NCBI GenBank assembly: GCA_947462765.1 | Contig: CANHQK010000011.1 | Coordinates: 1-51,084 of the forward strand | DNA length: 51,084 bases | From: Bdellovibrionales bacterium | GTDB lineage: Bacteria > Bdellovibrionota > UBA1018 > CAIMNF01 | Direction: 5' to 3' | Shown here: one piece after another, positions 32,981 through 40,524 of the stretch | Layout of the letters: every line of letters starts with the position of its first letter | Position numbering within the stretch: position 1 is the stretch's first letter | Made by a program: the position numbers and the translations under genes | The notes under the pieces: model-generated | What the model was told of the DNA's origin: nothing | The model's database searches: none | The model's input: only the letters and a program-made list of their open reading frames with translations

Positions 32981-33322
32981 TTCTTTCTCGAAAGCTTCCT
33001 GGCACTTCAGGCAGAGAGTGGCATCAGGTCTCACGCGAAGGCGCTTCACGGGAATCTCGACTCCGCAGTCCTCACAGTCACCGAAGGTTCCCGCTTCGAT
33101 GCGCTGCAGGGAGATGTCGATCTGCTTCAGTTCGGTTTTGAGGTGCATGCTCATGCGCTCCTTGGCGTGCCAGGCTTCCTCGGAGTCCGAGCGATCGATG
33201 ACATCCTTCATCAACGATTCGTCTTCTACTGCGGCCTGCTTGTTCAGAACCTGTAAGTTCATGAGCTGGTTCTTTTTATTGAGGAGTTCGGACTTCAGTT
33301 GCATGACAGTTTTGGGACTCAT
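32936..33322 (-). CDS. dksA: DksA/TraR family transcription factor with intact zinc finger
   Basis: This 128-residue regulator binds the RNA polymerase secondary channel and acts with ppGpp. It has the coiled coil with a tip DVIDRS (DxxDxS, near the classical DxxDxA), and a complete zinc finger CEDC-CLKC in GTFGDCEDCGVEIP and LCLKCQEAFE. The ATG at 33322 has GGAGG with a 5-nt spacer; the upstream GTG at 33328 does not. It contrasts with the paralogue at 12176-12550 that lacks three of these Cys. The end overlaps the convergent TPR-like gene by 45 nt. Confidence 0.94.
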   Translation of the reverse strand: MSPKTVMQLKSELLNKKNQLMNLQVLNKQAAVEDESLMKDVIDRSDSEEAWHAKERMSMHLKTELKQIDISLQRIEAGTFGDCEDCGVEIPVKRLRVRPDATLCLKCQEAFEKESAGTRGGHAGHLLH

Positions 33323-33423
33323 TGACACCTCCGTGGGATTTAAAGCGAAGCATTATTTATGGGTAGAGGACCCGGAAGTCAACCAAAGTGCGATGCGTCA
33401 CGCCGAGAAAAAACGCCCCGCTC

Positions 33424-33498
33424 CCACGGACCCACTGGACAGAATGCCCCGCCCGGCCTAATTTTCCAATTCAGCCCAGGGGAGGACGGGGTCCGTGG
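33424..33498 (+). promoter_or_regulatory. Long-range 10-bp inverted repeat covering the dNK start codon
   Basis: CCACGGACCC (33424-33433) pairs perfectly with GGGTCCGTGG (33489-33498), whose last five bases contain the GTG start at 33495. The loop is 55 nt, holding a CCCC/GGGG pairing and the ribosome site GGGGAGGA (33479-33486). A second GGACCC at 33368-33373 could compete for GGGTCC. This could make translation of dNK switchable. Confidence 0.4.
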
Positions 33499-34139
33499 CC
33501 AATCAAAAGATTTTCATCGCTGTCGCAGGCAATATCGGAACTGGAAAAACCACGCTCACCACGATGTTGGGCAAGCATTTCGGTTGGGATTCGCACTTTG
33601 AGTCGGTGACTGATAATCCCTATCTCGCTGATTTTTATACGGACATGAAAAGGTGGAGCTTTCCACTCCAGATTTACTTCATGACCCACCGCGTCAAGGC
33701 TCACCAGGACATCACGGACGGAACCTCCTCGGCCATTCAAGACCGGACCATTTACGAGGATGCGAATATTTTCGCCCGGAACCTGTACGAGCAGGGGCTG
33801 ATGGAAGAGCGCGACTATCAGAACTATCTCCAGGTCTATCGGGTGATCACCGGGTCTCTTCAGCCCCCCGGGTTGATGATTTATCTCCGTAAGTCACTTC
33901 CGCGTTTGCGTGAGCAGATCCGAAAGCGGGGGCGGGATTACGAGCAGGACATGCCTGAGGACTACCTGGCCAATTTGAATCGCTATTATGACGAGTGGAT
34001 CGCCAAGTACGACATCGGTAAGAAGTTGGTGATCGAGAGTGACGATCTCGACTTTGTCGCGAATGAAGACCACTTCAAAGTGATCTGTGACCGGGTACTC
34101 GATTCTCTGGATCAGCAAGACCTCTTTCTTTCCCGCTGA
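33495..34139 (+). CDS. Deoxynucleoside kinase
   Basis: This 214-residue enzyme phosphorylates deoxynucleosides to monophosphates in DNA precursor salvage. The P-loop AGNIGTGKTTLT starts near residue 11. The family motif IQDRTIYEDANIFA (base-binding and DR signature) and the arginine-rich lid RLREQIRKRGRDYE are present. It belongs to the dCK/dGK group rather than thymidine kinase type 1. Salvage by such kinases suits a bacterium that takes deoxynucleosides from prey DNA. The start is GTG with GGGAGGA 9 nt upstream, lying in a long-range hairpin. It is divergent from dksA. Confidence 0.92.
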   Translation: MANQKIFIAVAGNIGTGKTTLTTMLGKHFGWDSHFESVTDNPYLADFYTDMKRWSFPLQIYFMTHRVKAHQDITDGTSSAIQDRTIYEDANIFARNLYEQGLMEERDYQNYLQVYRVITGSLQPPGLMIYLRKSLPRLREQIRKRGRDYEQDMPEDYLANLNRYYDEWIAKYDIGKKLVIESDDLDFVANEDHFKVICDRVLDSLDQQDLFLSR

Positions 34140-34159
34140 AACTTTGTTTCAATGGAACC

Positions 34160-34840
34160 ATGAACTGGGGTCGATTCATCGCGCTTTCCGGCATCCTTTG
34201 CCCGCTCCTGGCTTGCTCGATCGATCCGCCTGTCCGGGATGACCTCGATGAGGAGCCCCCTCCGGCCCGTGGGGCCCCGAGGATGCAAGCTTCTGCTCCG
34301 ATGGCGGATGATGAAGACTCGGCCCGTCCGTATTCTGCCGGGAAAACCCGCCATGCCAGTGTGTCGGAGGCTTTTGATGAGGCGAGGTTGAAGCCGGGTC
34401 TTTCGGACTTCGATCTTCTCGATGAGCCCCATCCACGGACACTTTGCTTCAGTACCAAGGCGACCGATCCCAACTTGATGAGTGAGGTGGTCATCCGGCA
34501 AATGAATGTGTCGTTCGAGGGTACCCCGGATTACGGGCCCTTGTTTCCGGGTGCAGCCGATCGTGTCGAGCAGCGCTTGGTGATCGGCAAGAACAATGGC
34601 TGGGTCAATAGCCAAAACCTCACGAACGAGAAGCGTCAAGTTTTTGAACTGAATCAGTCCGGGAATTCATTGATCATCCGGATCAACGAAAACAAATTCG
34701 GAATCTATCAGGATGTCGGCGCTCCGGCCGAGGTCTGGATTCGCAAGGATTCCCGCGGCTACCTGTTTTTCAAAGTGTTCCGGGTGGACGCAGAGCACAA
34801 GCGGACCGAGGTGTTCGTGGGCTACTGTTACAAAAAGTAG
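34160..34840 (+). CDS. Hypothetical lipoprotein, 226 residues
   Basis: I do not recognise this protein. The signal peptide ends in the lipobox LLAC near residue 19. A Pro/Glu/Ala-rich linker of about 60 residues follows. The C-terminal domain of about 130 residues appears beta-rich and contains two Cys, one near TLCFSTK and one in VGYCYKK at the end, which may form a disulfide. There is no good Shine-Dalgarno before the ATG. It follows dNK by 20 nt and could be in the same transcript. An AT-rich terminator follows at 34848-34868. Confidence 0.8.
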   Translation: MNWGRFIALSGILCPLLACSIDPPVRDDLDEEPPPARGAPRMQASAPMADDEDSARPYSAGKTRHASVSEAFDEARLKPGLSDFDLLDEPHPRTLCFSTKATDPNLMSEVVIRQMNVSFEGTPDYGPLFPGAADRVEQRLVIGKNNGWVNSQNLTNEKRQVFELNQSGNSLIIRINENKFGIYQDVGAPAEVWIRKDSRGYLFFKVFRVDAEHKRTEVFVGYCYKK

Positions 34841-34847
34841 CGACCTC

Positions 34848-34868
34848 AAAACAGCACTGTTTTTTTTT
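34848..34868 (+). terminator. Weak intrinsic terminator after the lipoprotein gene
   Basis: AAAACA (34848-34853), GCAC loop, TGTTTT (34858-34863), followed by TTTTT. The stem is short and AT-rich but the U-tract is clear. Confidence 0.45.
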
Positions 34869-34895
34869 CAAGATTTTTTCAAGCCCGGCCGATCC
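34869..34895 (+). promoter_or_regulatory. Possible FliA (sigma28)-type promoter of the LysM lipoprotein gene
   Basis: CAAGATTT (34869-34876), 11 nt, GCCGATCC (34888-34895). The -10 matches the sigma28 consensus at 6 of 8, the -35 at 5 of 8, with the right spacing. The predicted start is close to the ribosome site, giving a very short leader. Confidence 0.45.
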
Positions 34896-34913
34896 GATCG
34901 TTGGAGGCCATGT

Positions 34914-35897
34914 ATGGACTATTTCAAGTTTCGTCACCTGAAAGTAACTGCGCTGTTGTTGGCATTGATTTCCATGACCGCGTGTTCTTCGTCTCAGGTG
35001 GATGAGCCCAATGGGGATACGCCCGAGACTGCGGCGGTAGGAGAGGCGGATTCCGCTCTTCCAACGGATGCTGTTCCCGAGGTTTCAGATGTTCCTCCGG
35101 CTCCAGAGGGAGAAGTCAAAGCGGCCGAGGCCACTTCACCTGTGGCAGAAGATCCGGCACTCGCATCGGCTCCTCCGGCCGAAGCGCCCACCGCTGAAGC
35201 GGTTCCGGCCGAGCCTGCCGCACCTGTGGCTGAAGCGCCCGTAGCCGAAGCGGCTCCGCCGGTCGAGGCCGCACCCGTTGAGGCGGCACCTGCCGAACCT
35301 TCGGTGGTGGCCAGCGTCGCGCCCGAGAAGGAGTCCACCCAGGTGGTCGATGGCAAGCCTTACCGCGTGAGACGTGGCGATACGTTGATGAAAATCGCCT
35401 TCGAACACTATGGTGATCTTTACCGCTGGAAAGAAATTTACGAGGCCAATCGCAAGGCCATCAAGGATCCGAACCATGTGCCTCCCGGAACCAAGATCGT
35501 TCTCAGTGATGCGGGCATGGTGACGGTGGAGCGGAACGGAGAGCGTTATCTGATCAAGCGTGGCGATACTCTCGGCACCATTTCCGGGGATGTGTATGGA
35601 ACCCGTGCAAAGTGGAAGAAGCTCTGGGAGAACAACCGTCAGTTGATCAAAGATCCGAACAAGATCTATGCGGGCTTCAGCTTGTACTATGTGCCCGAAG
35701 CGCGTCTGACGCGGGATCGCCCGGCCGAGTCCGAAGTGGCTCCGGGTGGATCGGCTCAGAATCTTCCATTCAAGAATACCCCTGCCCAGCAGAATGTGGC
35801 CCAGGCCCAAGCTCCGGCCCCGGCAGAAGCTCCCGCAGCGTCAGCCGACGCGGCGCGCGCGCCGGCTTCAGCCCCTGCTCCCGCATCGGGAAAATAA
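34914..35897 (+). CDS. LysM-domain lipoprotein with Ala/Pro/Glu-rich linker
   Basis: This peptidoglycan-associated lipoprotein has 327 residues. The signal peptide ends in LISMTAC. A long linker with repeats of Ala, Pro, Glu, Val (about residues 60-140) carries the protein away from the membrane. Two LysM domains follow: PYRVRRGDTLMKIAFEHYG (about 147-197) and RYLIKRGDTLGTISGDVYG (about 203-250), each with the usual N-P or P-G and I-V-x-x end. A second Ala/Pro/Gln-rich tail ends the protein. LysM binds N-acetylglucosamine in peptidoglycan. TTGGAGG lies 7 nt before the ATG at 34914. A FliA-like promoter could drive it. Confidence 0.92.
   Translation: MDYFKFRHLKVTALLLALISMTACSSSQVDEPNGDTPETAAVGEADSALPTDAVPEVSDVPPAPEGEVKAAEATSPVAEDPALASAPPAEAPTAEAVPAEPAAPVAEAPVAEAAPPVEAAPVEAAPAEPSVVASVAPEKESTQVVDGKPYRVRRGDTLMKIAFEHYGDLYRWKEIYEANRKAIKDPNHVPPGTKIVLSDAGMVTVERNGERYLIKRGDTLGTISGDVYGTRAKWKKLWENNRQLIKDPNKIYAGFSLYYVPEARLTRDRPAESEVAPGGSAQNLPFKNTPAQQNVAQAQAPAPAEAPAASADAARAPASAPAPASGK
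35151..35325 (+). repeat. Degenerate Ala/Pro/Glu-coding repeats in the LysM lipoprotein gene
   Basis: Short units encoding variants of PVAEAP, PAEAP and VEAAP recur about ten times. They form a flexible periplasmic linker. Such DNA repeats vary in number between strains. Confidence 0.6.
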
Positions 35898-35920
35898 ATC
35901 TGCTTTCGCCGTGGAATCAT

Positions 35921-35951
35921 GGGTGGATCCTTGTTAAATTGGGATCCACCT
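35921..35951 (+). promoter_or_regulatory. Perfect 9-bp hairpin touching the start codon of the next gene
   Basis: GGTGGATCC (35922-35930) pairs perfectly with GGATCCACC (35942-35950), loop TTGTTAAATTG, plus a G-U at the base (35921/35951). The ATG is at 35952. There is no Shine-Dalgarno and no U-tract. It could mask the start codon in RNA or be a palindromic operator around TTAAAT in DNA. Confidence 0.45.
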
Positions 35952-36482
35952 ATGAACCATTTAAAAGACCGTAATTTTAATCCGGACTCCATTCCGGGCG
36001 AGTACAACGTTGTCGCACTCTGGACGCGCTATCGTCCCGAGCGGATCCGTGCAGGAGTGTTCGCAGGATTGTTCGCGGGAGCGATGATGCTCGTGTTCGG
36101 AATGGTTTACTCCGCCGCAAAAGGCATGGACATCACCACACCGTTCCGGATTTCCGCCCTCCCGATTCTCGGCAACTCGGCCATGGCTTACGGTTCCGGT
36201 GCGGGGATCGTCGTCGGACTGATCGTGTTTTTCGCGCTCGCTATCGTTCTCGGGACGACCTATGCCCATTTCACGGGCACCAATCACCGCGGAAACCGTT
36301 TCGGAATCGGGCTGACCTGGGGAGCTTACGGGTGGATCTTCATCACCTGTCTTTTCTGTCCGGCGTTCCGCTCCTACGATGAAGCGAACATCCCTCGCGG
36401 TCCGATGTTTTTTGCCTGGCTCGTATTCGGCTTGTCTCTGATGTCGGTGGCCTGGTTCGACAAAAACGCTCCGGAAAAATAA
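35952..36482 (+). CDS. Hypothetical four-helix membrane protein
   Basis: I do not recognise this 176-residue protein. It has a soluble N-terminus of about 35 residues (MNHLKDRNFNPDSIPGEYNVV) followed by four hydrophobic segments and a short tail. A GTNHRGNRFGIGLTWG loop and a CLFCPAF patch (CxxC) within the third segment are noticeable. No signal peptide. It may be conserved in this bacterial group and lies apart from its neighbours. The start at 35952 is chosen over the TTG at 35919, which is inside the upstream hairpin region. Function unknown. Confidence 0.78.
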   Translation: MNHLKDRNFNPDSIPGEYNVVALWTRYRPERIRAGVFAGLFAGAMMLVFGMVYSAAKGMDITTPFRISALPILGNSAMAYGSGAGIVVGLIVFFALAIVLGTTYAHFTGTNHRGNRFGIGLTWGAYGWIFITCLFCPAFRSYDEANIPRGPMFFAWLVFGLSLMSVAWFDKNAPEK

Positions 36483-36503
36483 CCGGATTGCTTCAGGAGG
36501 CGT

Positions 36504-36977
36504 TCAGCGCTTCAGTTGCGCTTTGTTGATGATGGAGGTCGTACTCCTGCCTTCAACAAAGGGAAGAGTTCGAACCCGTCCTCCGTTTTTACGGACCACA
36601 TCATACCCGACGATTTCTTTGACCTTGTAGTCCCCGCCCTTGACGAGAACATCGGGGAGGAGTTCGCTGATGAGCTCGAGTGGGGTATCCTGGTCGAACC
36701 AGGTCACATAGCTCACCGACTCGAGTGCGGCGATCACCTTCATGCGGTCATGGAGTGCGTTGATCGGCCGGGTGGGCCCTTTCAGTCGGCGGGTCGACTC
36801 GTCGGTATTCAGGGCCACGACCAGCAACTGGCCGAGCTTTCCTGCGCGCTCAAGGTAGTCCACATGGCCGGCATGGAGGATGTCAAAGCAACCGTTTGTG
36901 AAAACGACTTTCTTCTTTCCCCTGCTCTTCAATCGTTTTCTCAGGGTCGCAGGGCTCAGGATTTTCCGCCGGATCAT
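36504..36977 (-). CDS. RfaE domain II-like adenylyltransferase
   Basis: This 157-residue protein is a HxGH-superfamily nucleotidyltransferase: [19 protein letters not shown] near residue 27 and [14 protein letters not shown] near 110, with a final [11 protein letters not shown]. In HldE (RfaE) domain II it attaches AMP to D-glycero-beta-D-manno-heptose 1-phosphate for LPS core synthesis. It is a stand-alone domain II, as in many bacteria where the kinase is encoded separately; no kinase is seen here. It overlaps the RDD gene by 4 nt (ATGA), the last gene of the operon. Related FAD or glycerol-phosphate transferases cannot be fully excluded. Confidence 0.88.
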   Translation of the reverse strand: MIRRKILSPATLRKRLKSRGKKKVVFTNGCFDILHAGHVDYLERAGKLGQLLVVALNTDESTRRLKGPTRPINALHDRMKVIAALESVSYVTWFDQDTPLELISELLPDVLVKGGDYKVKEIVGYDVVRKNGGRVRTLPFVEGRSTTSIINKAQLKR

Positions 36978-37606
36978 GGACGGGAAGGCCCCTGGCGGAG
37001 GCGCAGTTTGCCGAGCCGGTCTTGAGGCTGCAAGAACCAGCCGAAAACCAGTATCGCACCGAGAGCAAACACGGCAGACCGCAAGAGCAGCGAACGGTGC
37101 CCGCGTTCGAACTCAAGTTGGAAAAACACCTTGCCCGCCGATGTTTCAAACAACACTTCCTGGAGTGTGATGAAAAGCCACTGGGAAATGAGGAAGAACA
37201 CGAGGAATCCTCCCGGATTTTGAAGCATCAATTCCGGGTCGATATGGAACTTGAAGGCGAAAAGGGCTGCAAGATTGGTCGAAATCCAGAATCCGGCATG
37301 GAGAATCGCATCGAGTAAGTACGCGAAAGCCCGGCGACGGATCAGTCCTGTCTTCATCACCGGAGTGGCGGGACGGGGGGCGATCACGGGCTGACTTTTG
37401 ACTTGTGCCACTTGCTGCAGCTGGTGCAACTGGCGCGCGGTCCGAATCGGTTCAGCGAAGCGAGGAGCTCCGGCCGAAACGGCTCCGGCTCCGGTCGACG
37501 GCACGGGTTTTTTCTTGGTCTCTGGAGCATAAGGAAGGCCGTCAGAGAACGGATGAAAGCCCATTCCGTCATGCAAGGGCTTGAAGCTGATTCTATCTTT
37601 TTCCAT
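36974..37606 (-). CDS. RDD family membrane protein
   Basis: This 210-residue protein begins with a disordered N-terminus of about 85 residues including [17 protein letters not shown], followed by an RDD-type domain: [18 protein letters not shown] (the R..D signature) with three hydrophobic helices and a polar loop [12 protein letters not shown], typical of RDD proteins. The function of RDD domains is poorly known; some are ion or solute exchangers. The ATG at 37606 lies inside the rsmE 3' end (overlap 14 nt). Confidence 0.85.
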   Translation of the reverse strand: MEKDRISFKPLHDGMGFHPFSDGLPYAPETKKKPVPSTGAGAVSAGAPRFAEPIRTARQLHQLQQVAQVKSQPVIAPRPATPVMKTGLIRRRAFAYLLDAILHAGFWISTNLAALFAFKFHIDPELMLQNPGGFLVFFLISQWLFITLQEVLFETSAGKVFFQLEFERGHRSLLLRSAVFALGAILVFGWFLQPQDRLGKLRLRQGPSRP

Positions 37607-38360
37607 AATGTTGTCCGACCGCGATGGCGACCGCGGCAAGTGCTGCGGTTTCAGCCCTCAGGATCAGGGATCCCAGATGTGCCCTGTTTATCTCCCTCTT
37701 TTCGCCCCCCGTCAATTGCAAAAGCCTGCTCTTTTCCTTCGGGCTGAAGCCACCCTCCGGTCCGATCAGGATCCGCACGGGACGACCCTCTTCTGCGGCC
37801 GGACAGAGGCGCCCCAGGTGAGACTCGATTCCCCCTTTGGTGGCTAGGTCCTCGTCGAGCCAGACCCAGGGTCCCGGTTTTTCCAAGGCGGTTTCGAAAG
37901 GGGCCGGCGTGTGAATGGCCATTCGGTCGAGGCGGCCGCACTGCTTGAGGGCTTGATCCGCCATTTTCTGCCAGCGCTCCTGGAAATTCTCGAGCCCCTT
38001 CTTTTTGAGCTTCACCACACTGAACTCGGTTTCCACCGGCGTCAAAGCACGAACCCCGAGCTCCACGGACTTCTCGATCACCCATTCCATGGCCTCGCCC
38101 TTCAGAACCGAGACGAACAGCTCCACCGGGGCCGAGGTCCGGCGCGAATCGGTACGGGGGGCTTCCATCAACACGGCGCCCGGTGACTTCCCTTTGAATT
38201 CGATTTGTGCCGGGGCAGAGGCACCGTTACCGTCCAAAAGCTCGATTTCATCACCCGGTCCCAATCTCAGGACAGAAAGAAGGTGGCGGGACTCGTTTTC
38301 GGAGAGTTCCACCCACATCCCGGGCTTCTGCGGAAGAAAATCGCAGAGGGCGCGTCTCAT
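37593..38360 (-). CDS. rsmE: 16S rRNA (uracil1498-N3)-methyltransferase
   Basis: RsmE methylates U1498 of 16S rRNA using SAM. The protein is 255 residues. An N-terminal PUA-like part (FLPQKPGMWVELSENESRHLLSVLRL) precedes the SPOUT domain with its knot motifs IGPEGGFSPKEKSRL and LGSLILRAETAALAA. Family length is about 245. The start is 4 nt after the stop of the SBP5-like gene, and the end overlaps the RDD gene. Confidence 0.96.
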   Translation of the reverse strand: MRRALCDFLPQKPGMWVELSENESRHLLSVLRLGPGDEIELLDGNGASAPAQIEFKGKSPGAVLMEAPRTDSRRTSAPVELFVSVLKGEAMEWVIEKSVELGVRALTPVETEFSVVKLKKKGLENFQERWQKMADQALKQCGRLDRMAIHTPAPFETALEKPGPWVWLDEDLATKGGIESHLGRLCPAAEEGRPVRILIGPEGGFSPKEKSRLLQLTGGEKREINRAHLGSLILRAETAALAAVAIAVGQHYGKR

Positions 38361-38364
38361 GATT

Positions 38365-39414
38365 TCAATCTAGCCGAAGGGTGGATAAAAAGCGAAAAGA
38401 ATCCTCTGCGATGCGAGGCGGATTATTCTCGCTGCGGATCCGTTTGGATAGGATCAAGCCGTGCTTCCAGGTGAACAGGGGAATGAAGGGCAATTGTTCG
38501 AGTACGGGCTTCTCGACCTTGGCCCAAGTCAGTGATGCCTCTTTGGAGCGGGTGAGTTGCTCGGGATTCCAGGAGAAATAATTCTTATTCCTTCCCGGCA
38601 GGAGATAATCGGCGAGCGAGTCGTTCTCGGTTTCCCGCAACAGGCGCGATCCGAAAAGCTGGAAGTCTCCTCTCTTCAGTTTTTGGAAAAAGAGCGAAGA
38701 CTCCAGAGGCACAATCTCAACCTCGATTCCGACCTGAGCCAGGGCTTCGCGAACCAGGAGGGCCAGCTCACTCCCTTCTCGCACGGGCGTTGTCAAAAAC
38801 CGGATCCGGAGCGGTGACCCGTGATTCCGGACCCATTTTCTCGATAGATCCGGCTGGAAGGAGCCCGTCATGGCAGGCAGTGGTGAGACCCGGTCGAAGA
38901 ACTTGTGGTGGATCCAGTGCTCGAGAGGCAGGGCGTGAAGGATCGCCTTCCGGATCGACAGGTCGGAAAGTACCGAGTCTTTCAGATTGAATCCGATGAA
39001 TGACAAGTGGTGCCCGGGCGCCTCGATGGTTCGCGCTCCTTGCTTCTGGAACCAGCGAGCCTTGGAGAGGGAAACTGCATTGAAAAGGACGTCCGCCTCC
39101 CCCTTCTCGAACAGGATGGCGCGGGCCAATTCGTCTCTCACGGTCCGGAAGTGCAGGTGGGGCTGATCAGGAGCGGGTGGGGCAAGTGTGAACTCCTCGA
39201 GGTCCGATGAGGGGTCCAATCGATAGCCCGATTCGATCAACGGAAGGATCTTTCGGGCCATGCTGTCAGGATTTTGACCGGGATCGAGCGTGTTGGGGGG
39301 GCGATCGATGAGTACACGGATTCCCGGTTTTGCCGTATTCTGTAAGAGGATGAAAGCAGTGAGTAGACACAGAGCTATCGCAATGATGATTCGGGTCGCC
39401 GCATGTGTTCTCAT
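38365..39414 (-). CDS. Short SBP5-like extracellular solute-binding protein
   Basis: This exported protein has an uncleaved or cleaved hydrophobic N-terminus (RIIIAIALCLLTAFILL) and a body like the family-5 (DppA/OppA) substrate-binding proteins: RPPNTLDPGQNPDSMARKI at the start, GHHLSFIGFNLKDSVLSDLSIRKAILHALP in the middle, and LREALAQVGIEVEIVPL-like C-lobe sequence. At 349 residues it is about 150 shorter than typical (about 500), with most of the N-terminal lobe missing. It may bind a small ligand or act in signalling. No permease or ATPase is adjacent. The 5' end overlaps the divergent lytic transglycosylase gene. Confidence 0.78.
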   Translation of the reverse strand: MRTHAATRIIIAIALCLLTAFILLQNTAKPGIRVLIDRPPNTLDPGQNPDSMARKILPLIESGYRLDPSSDLEEFTLAPPAPDQPHLHFRTVRDELARAILFEKGEADVLFNAVSLSKARWFQKQGARTIEAPGHHLSFIGFNLKDSVLSDLSIRKAILHALPLEHWIHHKFFDRVSPLPAMTGSFQPDLSRKWVRNHGSPLRIRFLTTPVREGSELALLVREALAQVGIEVEIVPLESSLFFQKLKRGDFQLFGSRLLRETENDSLADYLLPGRNKNYFSWNPEQLTRSKEASLTWAKVEKPVLEQLPFIPLFTWKHGLILSKRIRSENNPPRIAEDSFRFLSTLRLD

Positions 39415-40513
39415 CCTGATTCCGGCCTCTGCCCGGGCAAGCGAAATCCTAACCCAGGACCGTCGTTTTCAAAAGTTAGGAGTCATTCTCGACCCCTGGT
39501 CCGAGGCGCAGGTACGCTTCTGGAGGCGGATCTACACCGAGTTCGCATCCTCTGACTGGTTGGTGCATGACTCGATGAATCCTGCGCGAATCTACTCGAG
39601 GCATTTCAGCGAGTCCGAGGCGCGAGCCGGCAGGCTCGAGGTCAAAAGGGGGTTGCTGGCCCTGTCCGGGGCTCCCTCCGGTCGGGTTTCGGGCGGCGCG
39701 ATCGATCCGGCACTGCGCGGGCTTTACGAGGCCATGGATGCGATCGAGGATCCAAGAGCTTACCGATTCGCCGCCGAGGACCGTCGACTGCGGATCCAGT
39801 CTGGCCGCAAGGACCGGGTCGAGCTGGCTTTCGGAGAGTCCCGTCCTTATCTGAAGCGGATGCGGGAGATGTTCCGCGAGGAGGGGGTTCCCGAGGAGTT
39901 GGTGCTCCTGCCCTTTGTGGAGAGTGCCTTCAATCACGAGGCGAAGTCCAAATCGGGCGCGGCCGGCATCTGGCAGTTCATGCCGCGAACGGCCTCGGAG
40001 GATCTGCGGGTCGGACATTCGATCGATGAGCGTTTCGACCCCCTGAAGTCGACCCGTGCCGCCGCACGTTTTTTACGACGCAACCATCAGATGCTCGGGA
40101 GCTGGGCGCTGGCGGTGATGGCTTACCATCATGGTCCCGCCCTCGTGAAAAAGGCGGTGAAAACACTGGGAACCACGGACCCCGTGAGGCTCATCCGGAT
40201 CTTCAAGGCCCCTTCATTCCGTTTCGCGTCCCGCAATTACCTTTTCGAGTTCCTGGCCATGTGTGATGTGCATCGGGAGCGCGAACAGCAAGCGGATCCG
40301 GGACTGCCGCCGTATCTGAGTCTCACGTTCCCGAAGAGCCTCAAAATCGGGAGAATCGTGGAGCACTATCGCCTGGATCGAGGCACGCTCAAGCGCTTGA
40401 ATCCGCACTTCCGCGAGCCGATCTGGAGCAATCAGGCGGAAATCCCGGCGCACTACCCGGTGCGGGTGGCGGGGATTACGCTTGAGGAGTTCCGAAAGCT
40501 TCAGTATCCTTGA
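39350..40513 (+). CDS. MltD-like lytic transglycosylase
   Basis: This exported enzyme should cleave the glycan strand of peptidoglycan, making 1,6-anhydro ends. The signal peptide is VAACVLILIPASARASE. The SLT domain lies at about 180-320, with the catalytic Glu in LLPFVESAFNHEAKSK and the GAAGIWQFMP signature. An ALAVMAYHHGP block fits the MltD/Slt family. A C-terminal domain of about 60 residues (RIVEHYRLDRGTLKRLNP) resembles one LysM-type module. The length is 387. The ATG at 39350 is chosen; 39383/39386 are alternatives with less overlap of the divergent SBP gene. TATTCT lies 8 nt upstream. Confidence 0.9.
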   Translation: MKAVSRHRAIAMMIRVAACVLILIPASARASEILTQDRRFQKLGVILDPWSEAQVRFWRRIYTEFASSDWLVHDSMNPARIYSRHFSESEARAGRLEVKRGLLALSGAPSGRVSGGAIDPALRGLYEAMDAIEDPRAYRFAAEDRRLRIQSGRKDRVELAFGESRPYLKRMREMFREEGVPEELVLLPFVESAFNHEAKSKSGAAGIWQFMPRTASEDLRVGHSIDERFDPLKSTRAAARFLRRNHQMLGSWALAVMAYHHGPALVKKAVKTLGTTDPVRLIRIFKAPSFRFASRNYLFEFLAMCDVHREREQQADPGLPPYLSLTFPKSLKIGRIVEHYRLDRGTLKRLNPHFREPIWSNQAEIPAHYPVRVAGITLEEFRKLQYP

Positions 40514-40524
40514 GCCAGTCAACT

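Noticed and set aside
35151-35325. Repeats in the LysM gene as a CRISPR-like or mobile repeat.
   Set aside because: They keep the reading frame and encode an Ala/Pro/Glu linker; no spacers.
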